NCBI RefSeq assembly: GCF_000504085.1
Contig: NC_022792.1
Coordinates: 248,001-312,000 of the forward strand
Direction of reading: 5' to 3'
Source of the DNA: Pseudothermotoga elfii DSM 9442 = NBRC 107921
GTDB taxonomy: Bacteria > Thermotogota > Thermotogae > Thermotogales > DSM-5069
DNA length: 64,000 bases
In this document: positions 1 through 9,432 of the stretch, one piece after another
Layout of the letters: every line of letters starts with the position of its first letter
How positions within the stretch are numbered: the stretch's first letter is position 1
Notes under the pieces: generated by a model
Told to the model about the DNA's origin: nothing
The model's input: only the letters and a program-made list of their open reading frames with translations
The model's database searches: none
Made by a program: the position numbers and the translations under genes

Positions 1-892
1 CCTCATATGTGCATTCTACAACTGCTCGAAATAGCAGGTCAAAAAAATCTATGGATTCTTCTGAGTATCCTTTTTCTGTTGAAAAAGCTATACAAATATC
101 GCCACTTGAATGATATCCCGGTGCACCAAGCATTCCCAATGCCAGAAAAGAGTGCCTCGATAGACGTTTCAACTGTCTTGAGTCAAGTGCTACGTTTGTT
201 GCAACTATAATTATAATTGATCCATTGGTTTGCCTTTTTAAGATTCCTGTTTTAATGTGATCAGCAGCTTTGGTACCGAGAATATGTAAATCATCAAAGG
301 CGCCGAAATTAGCAAGAACAAGCACACCCAAGATACGGTCTTTTTTCAGAATTCGTGATGAACTTCCTATGCCGCCTTTGAATCCAAAACATATCATGCC
401 AGTCCCGGCACCTACTGAACCAAGTTCAAAGTTTTCAGAGGCGGACTCAATAGCTTCTATAACATGTTTTTGATTAACCGAGGGATAAAGTATGTCGTTC
501 AGAAATCCGTCATTGCACTCACCGACAACAGGATTAAGAGTCCTGAATTTAAATCGAGAGCCCATATACTGTACAATTCCCTGAAAAGCGTATCCGACAC
601 TTAATGTATTGGTTAAAACAATTGGAGTCTCTATTTGCCCAAGTTCCTCGATCTGGAGAAGACCTATGGATTTGCCAAATCCATTCAAGGTCGAATATGC
701 CGCCGTGACCGGACTTTGAAAAACATCTTCTGATGGGATTATTGCGGTAACACCTGTTCTTACAATTGTTGGTTTGTCGCTAAAAAGCGTAACGTGCCCA
801 ACTTTGACTTTTGGGACATCTGTGATAAGATTTTTTGTTGCAGGATTCAGAGTTCCAAAACTCAAGCCAAGCTGGCGAAATCTTTTGCGCAA
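1..892 (-). CDS. P1 family peptidase (S58, DmpA/BapA-type), 3' end outside window
   Basis: The first 297 residues of an S58 (L-aminopeptidase/D-esterase) family protein; the C-terminus lies beyond position 1. These enzymes are made as a precursor that cuts itself at a Gly-Ser bond, and the freed Ser is the nucleophile. Visible landmarks are VGHVTL near residue 31, VGAGTGMICFGFKGGIG around residues 160-176, the GVLVLANFG strand near 189-197, and Gly224-Ser225 in NGSIIIIVAT, which fits the self-cleavage site. The start is TTG at 892, because GAGGTG lies six bases upstream and no ATG or GTG fits. It is transcribed away from ogt, with only about 50 nt between the two starts. The family is clear; the natural substrate is unknown. 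Confidence 0.85.
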   Translation of the reverse strand, partial: MRKRFRQLGLSFGTLNPATKNLITDVPKVKVGHVTLFSDKPTIVRTGVTAIIPSEDVFQSPVTAAYSTLNGFGKSIGLLQIEELGQIETPIVLTNTLSVGYAFQGIVQYMGSRFKFRTLNPVVGECNDGFLNDILYPSVNQKHVIEAIESASENFELGSVGAGTGMICFGFKGGIGSSSRILKKDRILGVLVLANFGAFDDLHILGTKAADHIKTGILKRQTNGSIIIIVATNVALDSRQLKRLSRHSFLALGMLGAPGYHSSGDICIAFSTEKGYSEESIDFFDLLFRAVVECTYE

Positions 893-944
893 GATTATCA
901 CCTCTAAGCTATTTTAAATTATTTTATCAATGGGGGCAGTTAAT

Positions 945-1376
945 ATGGATTGCGGTTTTGTTTCAACGAAAATAGGCTTTGTGTCAGTCTATGTAGAGAG
1001 AGGCGCGGTAACCAGGATAGAGTTTGCTAAGAAATGCGAAGGAAAAGTGTCAAGCGAGATACTTAAGCAGTTGGAACAGTATTTTGAAGGCAAAAGAAAG
1101 ACGCTGGATTTTCCGGTGAGATTTTCTGGAACGGAATTTCAAAAAAAAGTCTGGAACGAGTTGAGAAAGATACCTTATGGTAAGACAGTCTCTTATGGAG
1201 AACTTGCCAGAAAACTTAACACATCTCCAAGGGCAATTGGTCAGGCACTCAAAGCTAATCCATTACCTGTTTATTTTCCGTGCCATAGGGTAGTAGCTAA
1301 AGGCTCGATTGGTGGTTTTAGTGGGGGGTTAGAATGGAAGAAAATGCTGCTTGAGTTAGAGAGGTGCAATTTGTGA
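945..1376 (+). CDS. ogt: Methylated-DNA--protein-cysteine methyltransferase
   Basis: A suicide repair protein that moves the alkyl group from O6-alkylguanine (and O4-alkylthymine) in DNA to its own cysteine. The 143-residue product has the short N-terminal domain and the C-terminal DNA-binding/active-site domain, with the PCHRVV motif (Cys about 113) and an upstream helix reading YGELARKL. I chose ATG 945, which follows a G-run (932-936), over the in-frame ATG 930, which lacks an SD. The stop overlaps the next gene by four bases (GTGA, 1373-1376), so it is probably translationally coupled to the penicillin-binding protein. A second alkylation-repair candidate lies at 38216. Confidence 0.93.
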   Translation: MDCGFVSTKIGFVSVYVERGAVTRIEFAKKCEGKVSSEILKQLEQYFEGKRKTLDFPVRFSGTEFQKKVWNELRKIPYGKTVSYGELARKLNTSPRAIGQALKANPLPVYFPCHRVVAKGSIGGFSGGLEWKKMLLELERCNL

Positions 1377-3292
1377 GAAAAATTTCGTTTTTTACAGGTT
1401 TGTTTGTATCTCTTGGCTTGTTGTGGTTCATATATTTTTCCACTATAAAAAATCTTGATAGCCCGGAATCTCATCTCCCAACTGGATTGATTATTCTTTA
1501 CAATGATGGCTCTCCGGTGATGCTCTCGCGTTGTTTTTGGAAAGATCTGTCACAGGTCCCGCCATCGATAATTAATGCTCTCTTATCTTCAGAAGATAAA
1601 AACTTCACCAGGCATATAGGAATTGATCTTGCAGGTATAGCAAGAGCGACTGTAAGGAATATATCGCAAATGTCCATAAGTGAAGGTGGAAGTACAATTA
1701 CTCAGCAGCTTGCAAGGACACTTTATCTCTCACCCGAGAGATCCTGGACAAGAAAAATTAAGGAGATGTTCATAGCACTCTGGATAGAAAGAGTGAGAAC
1801 AAAGGATGAAATATTGCAGATGTATTTAAATTCTGTCTATATGGGTAACGGCTTATATGGATTTGCGAGCGCTTCAAAATATTATTTTGATAAAGATCTT
1901 TCCGAGCTCTCACTTGAAGAAGGCGCTATATTAATAGGAACTGTCAGATCGCCGGAAAATTTCAACCCGAAAGATAACCCTGATTTATCAAAAAAGAAAG
2001 CTAGGACAGTGCTTAAGGCGATGGTAAATGAAAATTACCTGAGAAATGACCAGTACGAAATGCTCGCTACGAAAATAGATAAAATGGATTTTCCAAAGAT
2101 CAGTGAGCAGAATTTTGATGAGGAAATTTTTTGGAGAATCGTCAGGGAACTGAACAGCATTGGTTTTGGATTAAGCGAACTCAGACAAGGATACAAAATT
2201 TATACAACTCTGGACCCTTTGCTCTCACGCCTGATTAATGATATAGATGAAAAAAACGTATCGCTGGAGGCTATAAATCCATCTACAGGAGCCATCCTTG
2301 CTTATAAAGGCGTTGGTGTCACATATCCTGAAGGAAGAAGATTAATAGGTTCTTCTGTAAAACCCTTGTATTACTATCTTGCTCTCCTGGAAGGATGGGG
2401 CCCAGAAAGCAAATTGAGTGACCTGCCTATAAAGATTGGCGACTGGACTCCAGAAAATTTCGACAAAAAATACAAAGGAAGCGTAACACTTGCTGATGCC
2501 CTTATAGAATCCAGAAATGTGCCATCGGTAAATTTGTTTATGCAACTGGGGAAAGACAAGGTAATCGAGTTTTTAAAAAAAGAGCTGATGCTTAACGGTT
2601 ATTATCCCAATGATATAACTGTTTCTCTCGGCACGATAGAAAGTGCGCCAGAAGAACTTTTGAAGTGCTATGCCGCTATATTCAATGGTGGTGCCGTGCT
2701 TAAGCCATACGTCGTTAAAGCTATAGAAGATCCGTTTGGCAGGATAGTTTACAGAGCTTTACCTCATGTACTTAATGTTGTGAAACCGCGCGAAAATGAC
2801 CCAATTGTGGCTAGTGGCTTACTTTTAGATATAATGAAGCAGGTTGTGAATATTGGAACAGGTGTTTACGCAAGACAAAAAGTCCCTGTGGCTGGAAAGA
2901 CGGGTACATCGGACAGAAATGCGTGGTTCATAGGAGGAGATAGTCATATAATCCTATCTGTTGTTGTAGATGGTGAGAATATAACAGGTGGAACCCGTGC
3001 AGCTCCATTGTGGGCAAAAATTATGTCCTCCTATCCATACAGAGGAGTTTTTCCGGGATGGAAGACACAGACATCGGATAAAATCAAGAATACCCGCGCC
3101 GTGCCGACAATAGATGCTGAGCGTATTATACAGTGGTTAAGCGAAGGGAAGCTTTCAGAAGAAACGCTCATGGAAATGATTAAAACCATGAGCGACGAAA
3201 TGGTGCTCGATATATTAAGCGCACTGAATCAGTTTTCTCCTGAGCTGGCTCGTGAGTTGTGGGAAAAAATTAAAGACACAAGATCCTGGTGA
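1373..3292 (+). CDS. Penicillin-binding protein, class A (transglycosylase/transpeptidase)
   Basis: A bifunctional peptidoglycan synthase anchored in the inner membrane: it polymerises glycan strands and cross-links peptides. The 639 residues begin with one membrane helix (about 5-25). The family 51 glycosyltransferase domain follows, with SSEDKNF (catalytic Glu74) and GGSTITQQLA. The transpeptidase domain has S327-x-x-K330, S380-R-N382 and K509-T-G511. About 75 residues at the C-terminus follow a linker rich in charged residues. The start is GTG 1373, six bases after GAGGTG; an upstream in-frame GTG (1364) overlaps that SD. Its TGA abuts the ftsY stop on the other strand. It resembles PBP1a; family-level naming only. 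Confidence 0.93.
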   Translation: MRKISFFTGLFVSLGLLWFIYFSTIKNLDSPESHLPTGLIILYNDGSPVMLSRCFWKDLSQVPPSIINALLSSEDKNFTRHIGIDLAGIARATVRNISQMSISEGGSTITQQLARTLYLSPERSWTRKIKEMFIALWIERVRTKDEILQMYLNSVYMGNGLYGFASASKYYFDKDLSELSLEEGAILIGTVRSPENFNPKDNPDLSKKKARTVLKAMVNENYLRNDQYEMLATKIDKMDFPKISEQNFDEEIFWRIVRELNSIGFGLSELRQGYKIYTTLDPLLSRLINDIDEKNVSLEAINPSTGAILAYKGVGVTYPEGRRLIGSSVKPLYYYLALLEGWGPESKLSDLPIKIGDWTPENFDKKYKGSVTLADALIESRNVPSVNLFMQLGKDKVIEFLKKELMLNGYYPNDITVSLGTIESAPEELLKCYAAIFNGGAVLKPYVVKAIEDPFGRIVYRALPHVLNVVKPRENDPIVASGLLLDIMKQVVNIGTGVYARQKVPVAGKTGTSDRNAWFIGGDSHIILSVVVDGENITGGTRAAPLWAKIMSSYPYRGVFPGWKTQTSDKIKNTRAVPTIDAERIIQWLSEGKLSEETLMEMIKTMSDEMVLDILSALNQFSPELARELWEKIKDTRSW

Positions 3293-4177
3293 TCAATAAA
3301 TTAAAGCTTCTACAAACTCTTTTGCGTCGAATGGCTTAAGATCTTCGGCACCTTCCCCTATTCCTATGAATTTGATAGGTAAATTTAATTCTTTTTTGAT
3401 TGCTAAAGATATACCGCCTTTTGCTGTGCCATCAAGCTTTGTTATAACGATCCCAGTTACATCTACCATTTCCTTGAAAACCTTTGCTTGAACCAATCCG
3501 TTTTGCCCAGTGGTAGCATCTATGACCAGCAAAACCTCGTGAGGTGCTCCCGGGACAACTTTACCGATAACTCTGTGAACTTTTTTCAGTTCTTCCATAA
3601 GGTTCTTTTTCGTATGCAACCTTCCTGCTGTATCGATTATCACCACATCTTTTTCTCGAGCCTTCGCATGGCTTACAGCATCAAAAGCAACTGCGGCAGA
3701 ATCAGCTCCTTCGGAATGATAAATAACCGTAGAGCCAGTTCTTTCTCCCCATTCTCTTAATTGTTCTATTGCTGCTGCCCTGAAGGTATCTGCTGCACCC
3801 AATACAACTGTTTTCCCAGTTGATTGAAAATACGCAGCGAGTTTTGCTACAGTTGTGGTTTTACCTGTTCCATTAACTCCAACAACTGTTATCACAAAGG
3901 GAGGTTGATCTGGTGAATTAAGCTTGCTATCGAAAGAAAGCAGATCAATCATTATTTCTTTTAAAGTTTCGAGTGCATCATTGGTTTTGCTCTGTTTCAA
4001 TTGCTCTATTATGTATTCTGTTGTTGGATAACCGACATCTGCCATCAGCAATCTTTCTTCAAGCTCTTCGAGAATTTCATCGCTTATTTTGCTACCTTTA
4101 AGAATTTGTGAAAGTCCTTCAAACAGCGCTTTTCTTGCTCTGGAAAGTCCTGTTTTAAGTCGTTCGAAAAATCCCAT
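3293..4177 (-). CDS. ftsY: Signal recognition particle receptor FtsY
   Basis: The SRP-receptor GTPase that docks ribosome-SRP complexes at the membrane. The 294-residue protein has a short N-terminal helical region (about 1-90) followed by the NG GTPase domain: GVNGTGKTTT (100-109, P-loop), DTFRAAA (130-136), DTAGR (182-186) and TKLDG (246-250, base recognition). It lacks the long acidic A domain of E. coli FtsY, as many bacterial FtsY proteins do. The SD AGGGTG overlaps the end of proS, which stops two bases upstream, so the two genes look like one operon. Ffh is not in the window. Confidence 0.96.
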   Translation of the reverse strand: MGFFERLKTGLSRARKALFEGLSQILKGSKISDEILEELEERLLMADVGYPTTEYIIEQLKQSKTNDALETLKEIMIDLLSFDSKLNSPDQPPFVITVVGVNGTGKTTTVAKLAAYFQSTGKTVVLGAADTFRAAAIEQLREWGERTGSTVIYHSEGADSAAVAFDAVSHAKAREKDVVIIDTAGRLHTKKNLMEELKKVHRVIGKVVPGAPHEVLLVIDATTGQNGLVQAKVFKEMVDVTGIVITKLDGTAKGGISLAIKKELNLPIKFIGIGEGAEDLKPFDAKEFVEALIY

Positions 4178-4179
4178 TT

Positions 4180-5907
4180 TTACACCCTTTCGTGCGGATT
4201 GTATTCTTCAAGCATCTTGAAAAGAACCGAATTAATTTTACTTAACTCTGCGCTTACTTTGATACTTTTGGAGCTGTTTCGTGATTTTAGTTCCACCATA
4301 CCTTCTTTAAGGCTTTTTCCTACAGTTATTCTTAAAGGAAAACCTATCAAATCGGCATCTTTGAACTTCATTCCTGGCGAGATGTCTCTGTCATCAAGCA
4401 ATACATCTATTTCTGAACTTAACAGAGAATTGTACAACTTTTGTGCGAAAATCCTCTGATCCTGATCCTGAGCTGATACGACAGTTATTATCAATTCAAA
4501 AGGAGCAACAGATCTTGGCCAGAGGATACCATCTTCATCGTGCAATTGTTCTACAATAGCTGCCATAGTTCTTGAGATACCCCAGCCATAGCAACCCATA
4601 ATGAAGGGTTTTACTTCTCCTTTATCATCCATGTAAAGGGCATTCATGGCTTTTGAGTATTTTGTTCCCAGTTTGAATATCTGAGCAATTTCTATTCCTT
4701 TCGAACCTGTCAGCTGTTCACCGCAAACTGGGCATGGATCGTTTGGCTGGACTACTCTGAGGTCTGTGTAGGAATCTGGTGAAAAATCCCTTCCAACATT
4801 TGCATTTATATAATGATAGTCTTTTTTCATGCCTCCCACGACCACATTTTTCATATATTTGATTCCACAATCAGCAACTACATGGACCTTTTCAATGCCG
4901 ACAGGTCCTATAAAACCAATAGGCACCCTGAAGGCTTGCAAGACTTCGTCTGGTTCGGCAAGTCTTAAAGATTGATCGTTCACATGAACCTTCAATTTTT
5001 CGATATTGAGTTCTCTATCTCCCTGAATCAATGCCATGACGAAACCATTTCTCCCGATAAATAGTAAAGATTTAACTATTTTGTTTTTTGAAACATTCAA
5101 AAACTCAGCTACCTGTTCCACAGAACGAACATTCGGTGTATGAATCAGCTCAACAGGTTTTTCTATCTCCTCATCGCGGTGGTATTTACCTCTGTAAGGA
5201 GCCTGCTCATCATTCGATGAATATCCACATTTTTCGCACTTCAAAAGATTTGTTTCACCTACTGGGGCGAAACTAACAAATTCGTGTGATTCATTGCCAC
5301 CAATTGCTCCCGAGGCTGCTTCTATTATGATGTATTTCAAACCTATTTTTTCTGTTATCTTTCTATAAGCATTCTTGCAGGCCTCATAAGTTTCATTCAG
5401 TGATTGATCGCTATCATGAAAGCTGTAGCCGTCTTTCATGATAAACTCTCTTGCCCTTAGAAGACCAAATCTTGGTCTTATTTCATCTCTGTATTTCGGA
5501 CCTATTTGATAAAGAAAAAGAGGTAGTTGTTTATAAGAACGAAGTTCATCTTTAACCATGTGTGTGAATACCTCTTCATGAGTTGGACCAAGTGTGAAAT
5601 CTCTCTCATGCCTGTCTTTGAGTTTCATCATCTCTGGTCCATAATCATCCCAGCGTCCTGTGGTTTTCCAGAGTTCTGCCGGCTGAATCACTGGCATTGA
5701 AACTTCTTGGGCTCCTATCTCATTCATTTCTTTTCTGACGATTGCCTCGATTTTTGAAAGAGTTCTCTTTGCCAACGGAAGATACGAATAAACTCCCGCA
5801 GCAATCTTTCTTATAAATCCAGCTCGATAGAGGAGTGCGTGGCTTATTACCTCTGCGTCGGCAGGGGCTTCTTTTAGAGTTGGTGCATACAGTTGGGAAA
5901 ATTTCAC
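4180..5907 (-). CDS. proS: Prolyl-tRNA synthetase (bacterial type with editing insertion)
   Basis: A class II aminoacyl-tRNA synthetase charging tRNA-Pro. Its 575 residues match the long bacterial type, in which a YbaK-like editing domain (about 220-390, deacylating Ala-tRNA-Pro) is inserted between class II motifs 2 and 3. Visible motifs are GPTHEEVF (107-114), the motif 2 region [20 protein letters not shown] (144-163) and the motif 3 stretch [13 protein letters not shown] near 437-449. A Cys pair (CEKCG) sits near 226, and a second (CPVCGE) precedes motif 3. The start is GTG 5907 behind GGAGGTG. An extended -10 box lies about 25 nt upstream. ftsY follows directly. Confidence 0.97.
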   Translation of the reverse strand: MKFSQLYAPTLKEAPADAEVISHALLYRAGFIRKIAAGVYSYLPLAKRTLSKIEAIVRKEMNEIGAQEVSMPVIQPAELWKTTGRWDDYGPEMMKLKDRHERDFTLGPTHEEVFTHMVKDELRSYKQLPLFLYQIGPKYRDEIRPRFGLLRAREFIMKDGYSFHDSDQSLNETYEACKNAYRKITEKIGLKYIIIEAASGAIGGNESHEFVSFAPVGETNLLKCEKCGYSSNDEQAPYRGKYHRDEEIEKPVELIHTPNVRSVEQVAEFLNVSKNKIVKSLLFIGRNGFVMALIQGDRELNIEKLKVHVNDQSLRLAEPDEVLQAFRVPIGFIGPVGIEKVHVVADCGIKYMKNVVVGGMKKDYHYINANVGRDFSPDSYTDLRVVQPNDPCPVCGEQLTGSKGIEIAQIFKLGTKYSKAMNALYMDDKGEVKPFIMGCYGWGISRTMAAIVEQLHDEDGILWPRSVAPFELIITVVSAQDQDQRIFAQKLYNSLLSSEIDVLLDDRDISPGMKFKDADLIGFPLRITVGKSLKEGMVELKSRNSSKSIKVSAELSKINSVLFKMLEEYNPHERV

Positions 5908-5931
5908 ACTTACACCTCCAGTCTTTGAGAA

Positions 5932-5940
5932 ATTATATCA
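5932..5940 (-). promoter_or_regulatory. Extended -10 promoter element for proS-ftsY
   Basis: On the minus strand the sequence reads TGATATAAT, a perfect TGnTATAAT extended -10 element, about 25 nt before the proS start codon. No convincing -35 hexamer lies 17 nt further upstream, as expected for an extended -10 promoter. Transcription would begin near 5925, leaving a leader of about 20 nt. Prediction from sequence only. Confidence 0.5.
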
Positions 5941-5991
5941 AGCTATTGTGATAATATTGACATTGGATTGATTAACATGGAGAGAGTTTTT

Positions 5992-8013
5992 GTGAAAATT
6001 AGATGTTTTACTGTTTTATTAATCTTTATATTTGTAACAGTTTTTGCAACTCAGACACTGATATTTGTCAGCGGGGACTTTTATCCTCCTTTCATCTTTA
6101 AAGATGAAAAAGGAAATATAGTTGGAATTTCCGTTGATATATTACATTTGCTTGAGAAAAAAATAGATGTGAAGTTTGAAATAAAACTTTTGCCATTCTC
6201 GCAAGCTCTTGAAAAATTAGAGCGATCAGAAGCAGATATGATCAATTTTATTTTTAAAACCCCCCAGAGAGAACAACTGTTTCTTTTTTCCGATCCGATC
6301 TTCAATGTTGAAAGCAGGGTCTATTTCAGAAAAAATTTGAATATAAAGAACTTTTCAGATCTATCGCGGTATGTAGTGGGAGTTGTTGAAAAAGATGCAA
6401 ATGAGCAATTGCTCAGGCGAAAAGTTTCTTCAGTCTCTTTCAAGTATTTCAAAAACATGGAAGAGTTAATGTATGCAATTAGAGAGAACCAGATAGATGT
6501 TTTTCTGATGGAAAATCTAACGGCGCAATATTATTTAATTAAATACGATATATTCCATCTTTTCACTTCTCTTGAACCCATTTCAATCCAGCAGATCTAC
6601 TTTGCTTTTCCAAAATCAAAACCACAGATTGCAGAACTCATAAACAGCGGTCTGGCAAAGATAAGTGACAGCGATCTTGAAAATATAATATCGCCGTTTG
6701 TCAGGACAACTCGCCTACTCCCTGACTGGGCATGGTATGTAATATTCATAGCAATAGCCTGTATCATAGGAGTTTTCGGTGTTCTAATTGTTGTGAATCG
6801 ATACCTCTCTAAGCAAATTCGGAAGCGAACAGAGGAATTGCAAAAAAGAAATGAAGAACTACTTTCAGCAAATGAAGAACTCGATGCTTTGAATCAGGAG
6901 TTGAGAGCCTCATTTCAAGAATTAGAATCTCTCAACGAAGAATTGCAGCAAACCAACAAAATCTTGCAGGAGAAATCTGAACAGGTTTTAAAATTTCAAA
7001 ATGCTTTTCTCGAACTCTTGGACATTTCATCAAAGATGACTTATGAATCAATACAGGAGAAAGATTTTCTTTTCACACTGTTAAAAACATTCAAAAACTA
7101 TGCAGATAATTTGCGGCATGTTGGAGTTGCCCTCAAATCGAGCGAGTTTGGTAAAACTCTTATTTTACTGTGCAAAGACAGTGATGATTTCGTGATTGAA
7201 AGGATAAGTGAATTGATCGATTTTCAAAGTGAATCAGTTCATGAAAGTATTCTGAATGTGGCGAGGAGGATGTGTGGAAAAGATATAGTGGAAAACTGTT
7301 CTATTCATGTTATTAAGACTTCTTCAGAAGTCTACGGTGTTCTTTTTTATGATTCAGGGAAAATTGCCAGCGAAGTTAATACAGAAAAACTGTCGTCTTT
7401 GATAGCCACATTTTTATCTTTGCGCAGTTATGTCAGAGAGCAGGGAATCTTTCATAGAAGGTTGTTAACAGTTATGACCAAAGCCTTGGAGTACTATGAT
7501 TTTTACACGAAAGGTCATTCTGAAAATGTTGCAAATTATGCGGCAAAACTGGCTGAAAATCTTAGTCTTGGTAAGGAGATTGTGAGAAAGCTTTATTGGG
7601 CAGGTCTTGTACATGATGTCGGAAAAATCTTTGTCCCTCAGCAGATTCTGAATAAAGACGGCTTTCTTACCCCGGAAGAATATGAACGTGTGAAAATCCA
7701 CCCGGTGAAAAGTTATGAGTTGCTGGTGGCTGCGGGGCTTGGGGATCTTGCAAAAATAGTACGGCATCACCATGAACGCTACGACGGAGAGGGGTATCCC
7801 GATGGTCTGACAAAAGAAGAAATCCCATTAGAATCAAGAATATTGTGTGTTGTGGATAGTTTTGATGCAATGACAACAGATAGACCATACAAAAAAGCAT
7901 TGAGTGTTAAAGAAGCGAAAATCGAGATTGAAAATTGCTCTGGTTCTCAATTTGATCCGGATATAGCCAGAAAATTCATCGAGTTACTTGACAGTGGTGA
8001 GATAAAGCGCTAA
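5992..8013 (+). CDS. Periplasmic solute-binding sensor with HD-GYP domain (probable c-di-GMP phosphodiesterase)
   Basis: A predicted inner-membrane signalling protein of about 673 residues. In order: an N-terminal signal sequence; a family 3 solute-binding domain (about 20-240, beginning IFVSGDFYPPFIF); a membrane helix near 248-270; a coiled coil rich in repeated EEL/NEEL units (about 275-340); an unassigned GAF-like stretch; and an HD-GYP domain with HDVGK (541-545) and HHERYDGEGYP ending at P603. HD-GYP domains hydrolyse cyclic di-GMP, so ligand binding outside the cell may set c-di-GMP levels inside. I prefer GTG 5992, because GGAGAG is seven bases upstream and the signal peptide then starts cleanly; in-frame TTG 5968 and ATG 5977 lack an SD. 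The ligand is unknown. Confidence 0.88.
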   Translation: MKIRCFTVLLIFIFVTVFATQTLIFVSGDFYPPFIFKDEKGNIVGISVDILHLLEKKIDVKFEIKLLPFSQALEKLERSEADMINFIFKTPQREQLFLFSDPIFNVESRVYFRKNLNIKNFSDLSRYVVGVVEKDANEQLLRRKVSSVSFKYFKNMEELMYAIRENQIDVFLMENLTAQYYLIKYDIFHLFTSLEPISIQQIYFAFPKSKPQIAELINSGLAKISDSDLENIISPFVRTTRLLPDWAWYVIFIAIACIIGVFGVLIVVNRYLSKQIRKRTEELQKRNEELLSANEELDALNQELRASFQELESLNEELQQTNKILQEKSEQVLKFQNAFLELLDISSKMTYESIQEKDFLFTLLKTFKNYADNLRHVGVALKSSEFGKTLILLCKDSDDFVIERISELIDFQSESVHESILNVARRMCGKDIVENCSIHVIKTSSEVYGVLFYDSGKIASEVNTEKLSSLIATFLSLRSYVREQGIFHRRLLTVMTKALEYYDFYTKGHSENVANYAAKLAENLSLGKEIVRKLYWAGLVHDVGKIFVPQQILNKDGFLTPEEYERVKIHPVKSYELLVAAGLGDLAKIVRHHHERYDGEGYPDGLTKEEIPLESRILCVVDSFDAMTTDRPYKKALSVKEAKIEIENCSGSQFDPDIARKFIELLDSGEIKR

Positions 8014-8046
8014 GGCGCATTCATAGACATCGAAGGAGGTGTTGTT

Positions 8047-9408
8047 GTGGCTTTGAGGTTTTCACCAAAAAACGTATGGCATGTTCGCAATCGGGATGAG
8101 ATCGAGCTATTCAGCAAAGATTATGCTAAGTTCATTGATTTTTCAAGAACAGAACGAATGACTATCTCGCAGGCAGTTTTGATGCTCGAAGAAGCAGGGT
8201 ATGTACCAATAGAAAAATTCGATGGAAATTCAAACAAAGTATATGCAGTCAACAGAGCAAAGTCTTTGATAGCACTGAATATTGCAGGAAGGCTTGAAGA
8301 GGGCGTTAACTTAATTGCAGCGCATATAGATGCTCCAAGGCTTGATTTAAAACCACAGCCAATCTTTGAAGAAGAAAAAATAGCTCTTGGAAAGACTCAT
8401 TACTACGGAGGTGTGAAGAAGTATCAATGGTTTGGTTTACCTCTGGAACTTCATGGCTACATTGTTAAGGATACAGGGGAGGTTGTAGAAATACACATAG
8501 GTCAGTGTAAAGACGATCCCGTTTTTGTCATACCTGACCTGCTTCCGCATCTGGATAAAAAAGATAGTTCTATCGAAGAAAAATTTGATGCAGAAAAACT
8601 TACTGTTGTCTTTGGCAGTATTCCTCTTGCTGGCCAGGAGAAAGAAGCTGTTAAAACTTACGTGTTAAAACTTTTGAATGAACGATATGATTTAACTGAA
8701 GAAGATTTTGTAAGTGGTGAATTTGAACTCGTACCGGCGTTAAAGACGAGAAGTGTCGGATTTGACGAAAGTTTTCTGGGCGCTTACGGCCACGATGATA
8801 GAATATGTGCCTATACAGCTTTGAGAGCTTTGATAGAAGTAGAAAATCCTGTAAGATCGTGTGGTGTTATTCTGTTTGACAGAGAAGAGATAGGAAGTGA
8901 AGGTAACGCTGGAGCAAAGGCCAATTTTTATGCCATGTTCCTGAAGAGACTTCTCAAGATTCAGGGGTGTACAGATACTTCTCTTGGAATAGATGAATTA
9001 TTTGCAAAAAGTTTTGTTGTATCGGCTGATGTTTGCCCGGCGGTAGATCCAATGTTCAAGGAAGTGCACGATCCAACAAATGCCGCGAGAGTTGGCCATG
9101 GCATAGGAATTGTCAGGTACACGGGTAGCAGAGGAAAGTCAGGTTCCAGCGAGGCTCATGCAGAAATTGTCGGAAAAGTGAGGAAAATCTTAAACGAGGA
9201 AAATGTTGTTTGGCAAGTGGCAACAATGGGAAAAGTTGATAGAGGGGGCGGAGGAACTGTTGCCAAATTTTTAGCCGAACGTGGAGTTTGCGTTTTGGAT
9301 ATGGGACCGGCTTTGCTTGGAATGCATTCACCATTCGAGCTTGTTTCAAAAGCTGATTTATTTGAAACTTACAGAGCTTATAAAGCTCTCTTAGAAAGAT
9401 TTGAATAA
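8047..9408 (+). CDS. M18 family zinc aminopeptidase
   Basis: A cytoplasmic metallo-aminopeptidase of the M18 (aminopeptidase I) family, which assembles into large oligomers and removes N-terminal residues from peptides. The 453-residue protein shows the expected metal-ligand motifs: AAHIDAPRLDLK (His and Asp), GHDDRICAY (bridging Asp), DREEIGSEG (catalytic Glu and Glu ligand) and the C-terminal MHSPFE (His ligand). The start is GTG 8047, six bases after GGAGGT. It lies 33 nt after the HD-GYP gene, probably in the same transcript, and ends in a strong hairpin. Confidence 0.92.
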   Translation: MALRFSPKNVWHVRNRDEIELFSKDYAKFIDFSRTERMTISQAVLMLEEAGYVPIEKFDGNSNKVYAVNRAKSLIALNIAGRLEEGVNLIAAHIDAPRLDLKPQPIFEEEKIALGKTHYYGGVKKYQWFGLPLELHGYIVKDTGEVVEIHIGQCKDDPVFVIPDLLPHLDKKDSSIEEKFDAEKLTVVFGSIPLAGQEKEAVKTYVLKLLNERYDLTEEDFVSGEFELVPALKTRSVGFDESFLGAYGHDDRICAYTALRALIEVENPVRSCGVILFDREEIGSEGNAGAKANFYAMFLKRLLKIQGCTDTSLGIDELFAKSFVVSADVCPAVDPMFKEVHDPTNAARVGHGIGIVRYTGSRGKSGSSEAHAEIVGKVRKILNEENVVWQVATMGKVDRGGGGTVAKFLAERGVCVLDMGPALLGMHSPFELVSKADLFETYRAYKALLERFE

Positions 9409-9432
9409 AAAAGGGGACATTTGTCCCCTTTT
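9409..9432. terminator. Bidirectional intrinsic terminator between convergent genes
   Basis: A perfect inverted repeat, AAAAGGGGAC (9409-9418) and GTCCCCTTTT (9423-9432) with a four-base loop, just after the aminopeptidase stop. It ends in T-runs on both strands, so it can stop transcription of the M18 gene and of the minus-strand barrel gene that ends here. Confidence 0.88.

Noticed and set aside
7-473. Plus-strand short frames in the first 500 bases
   Set aside because: The region is fully accounted for by the minus-strand S58 peptidase with intact family motifs.
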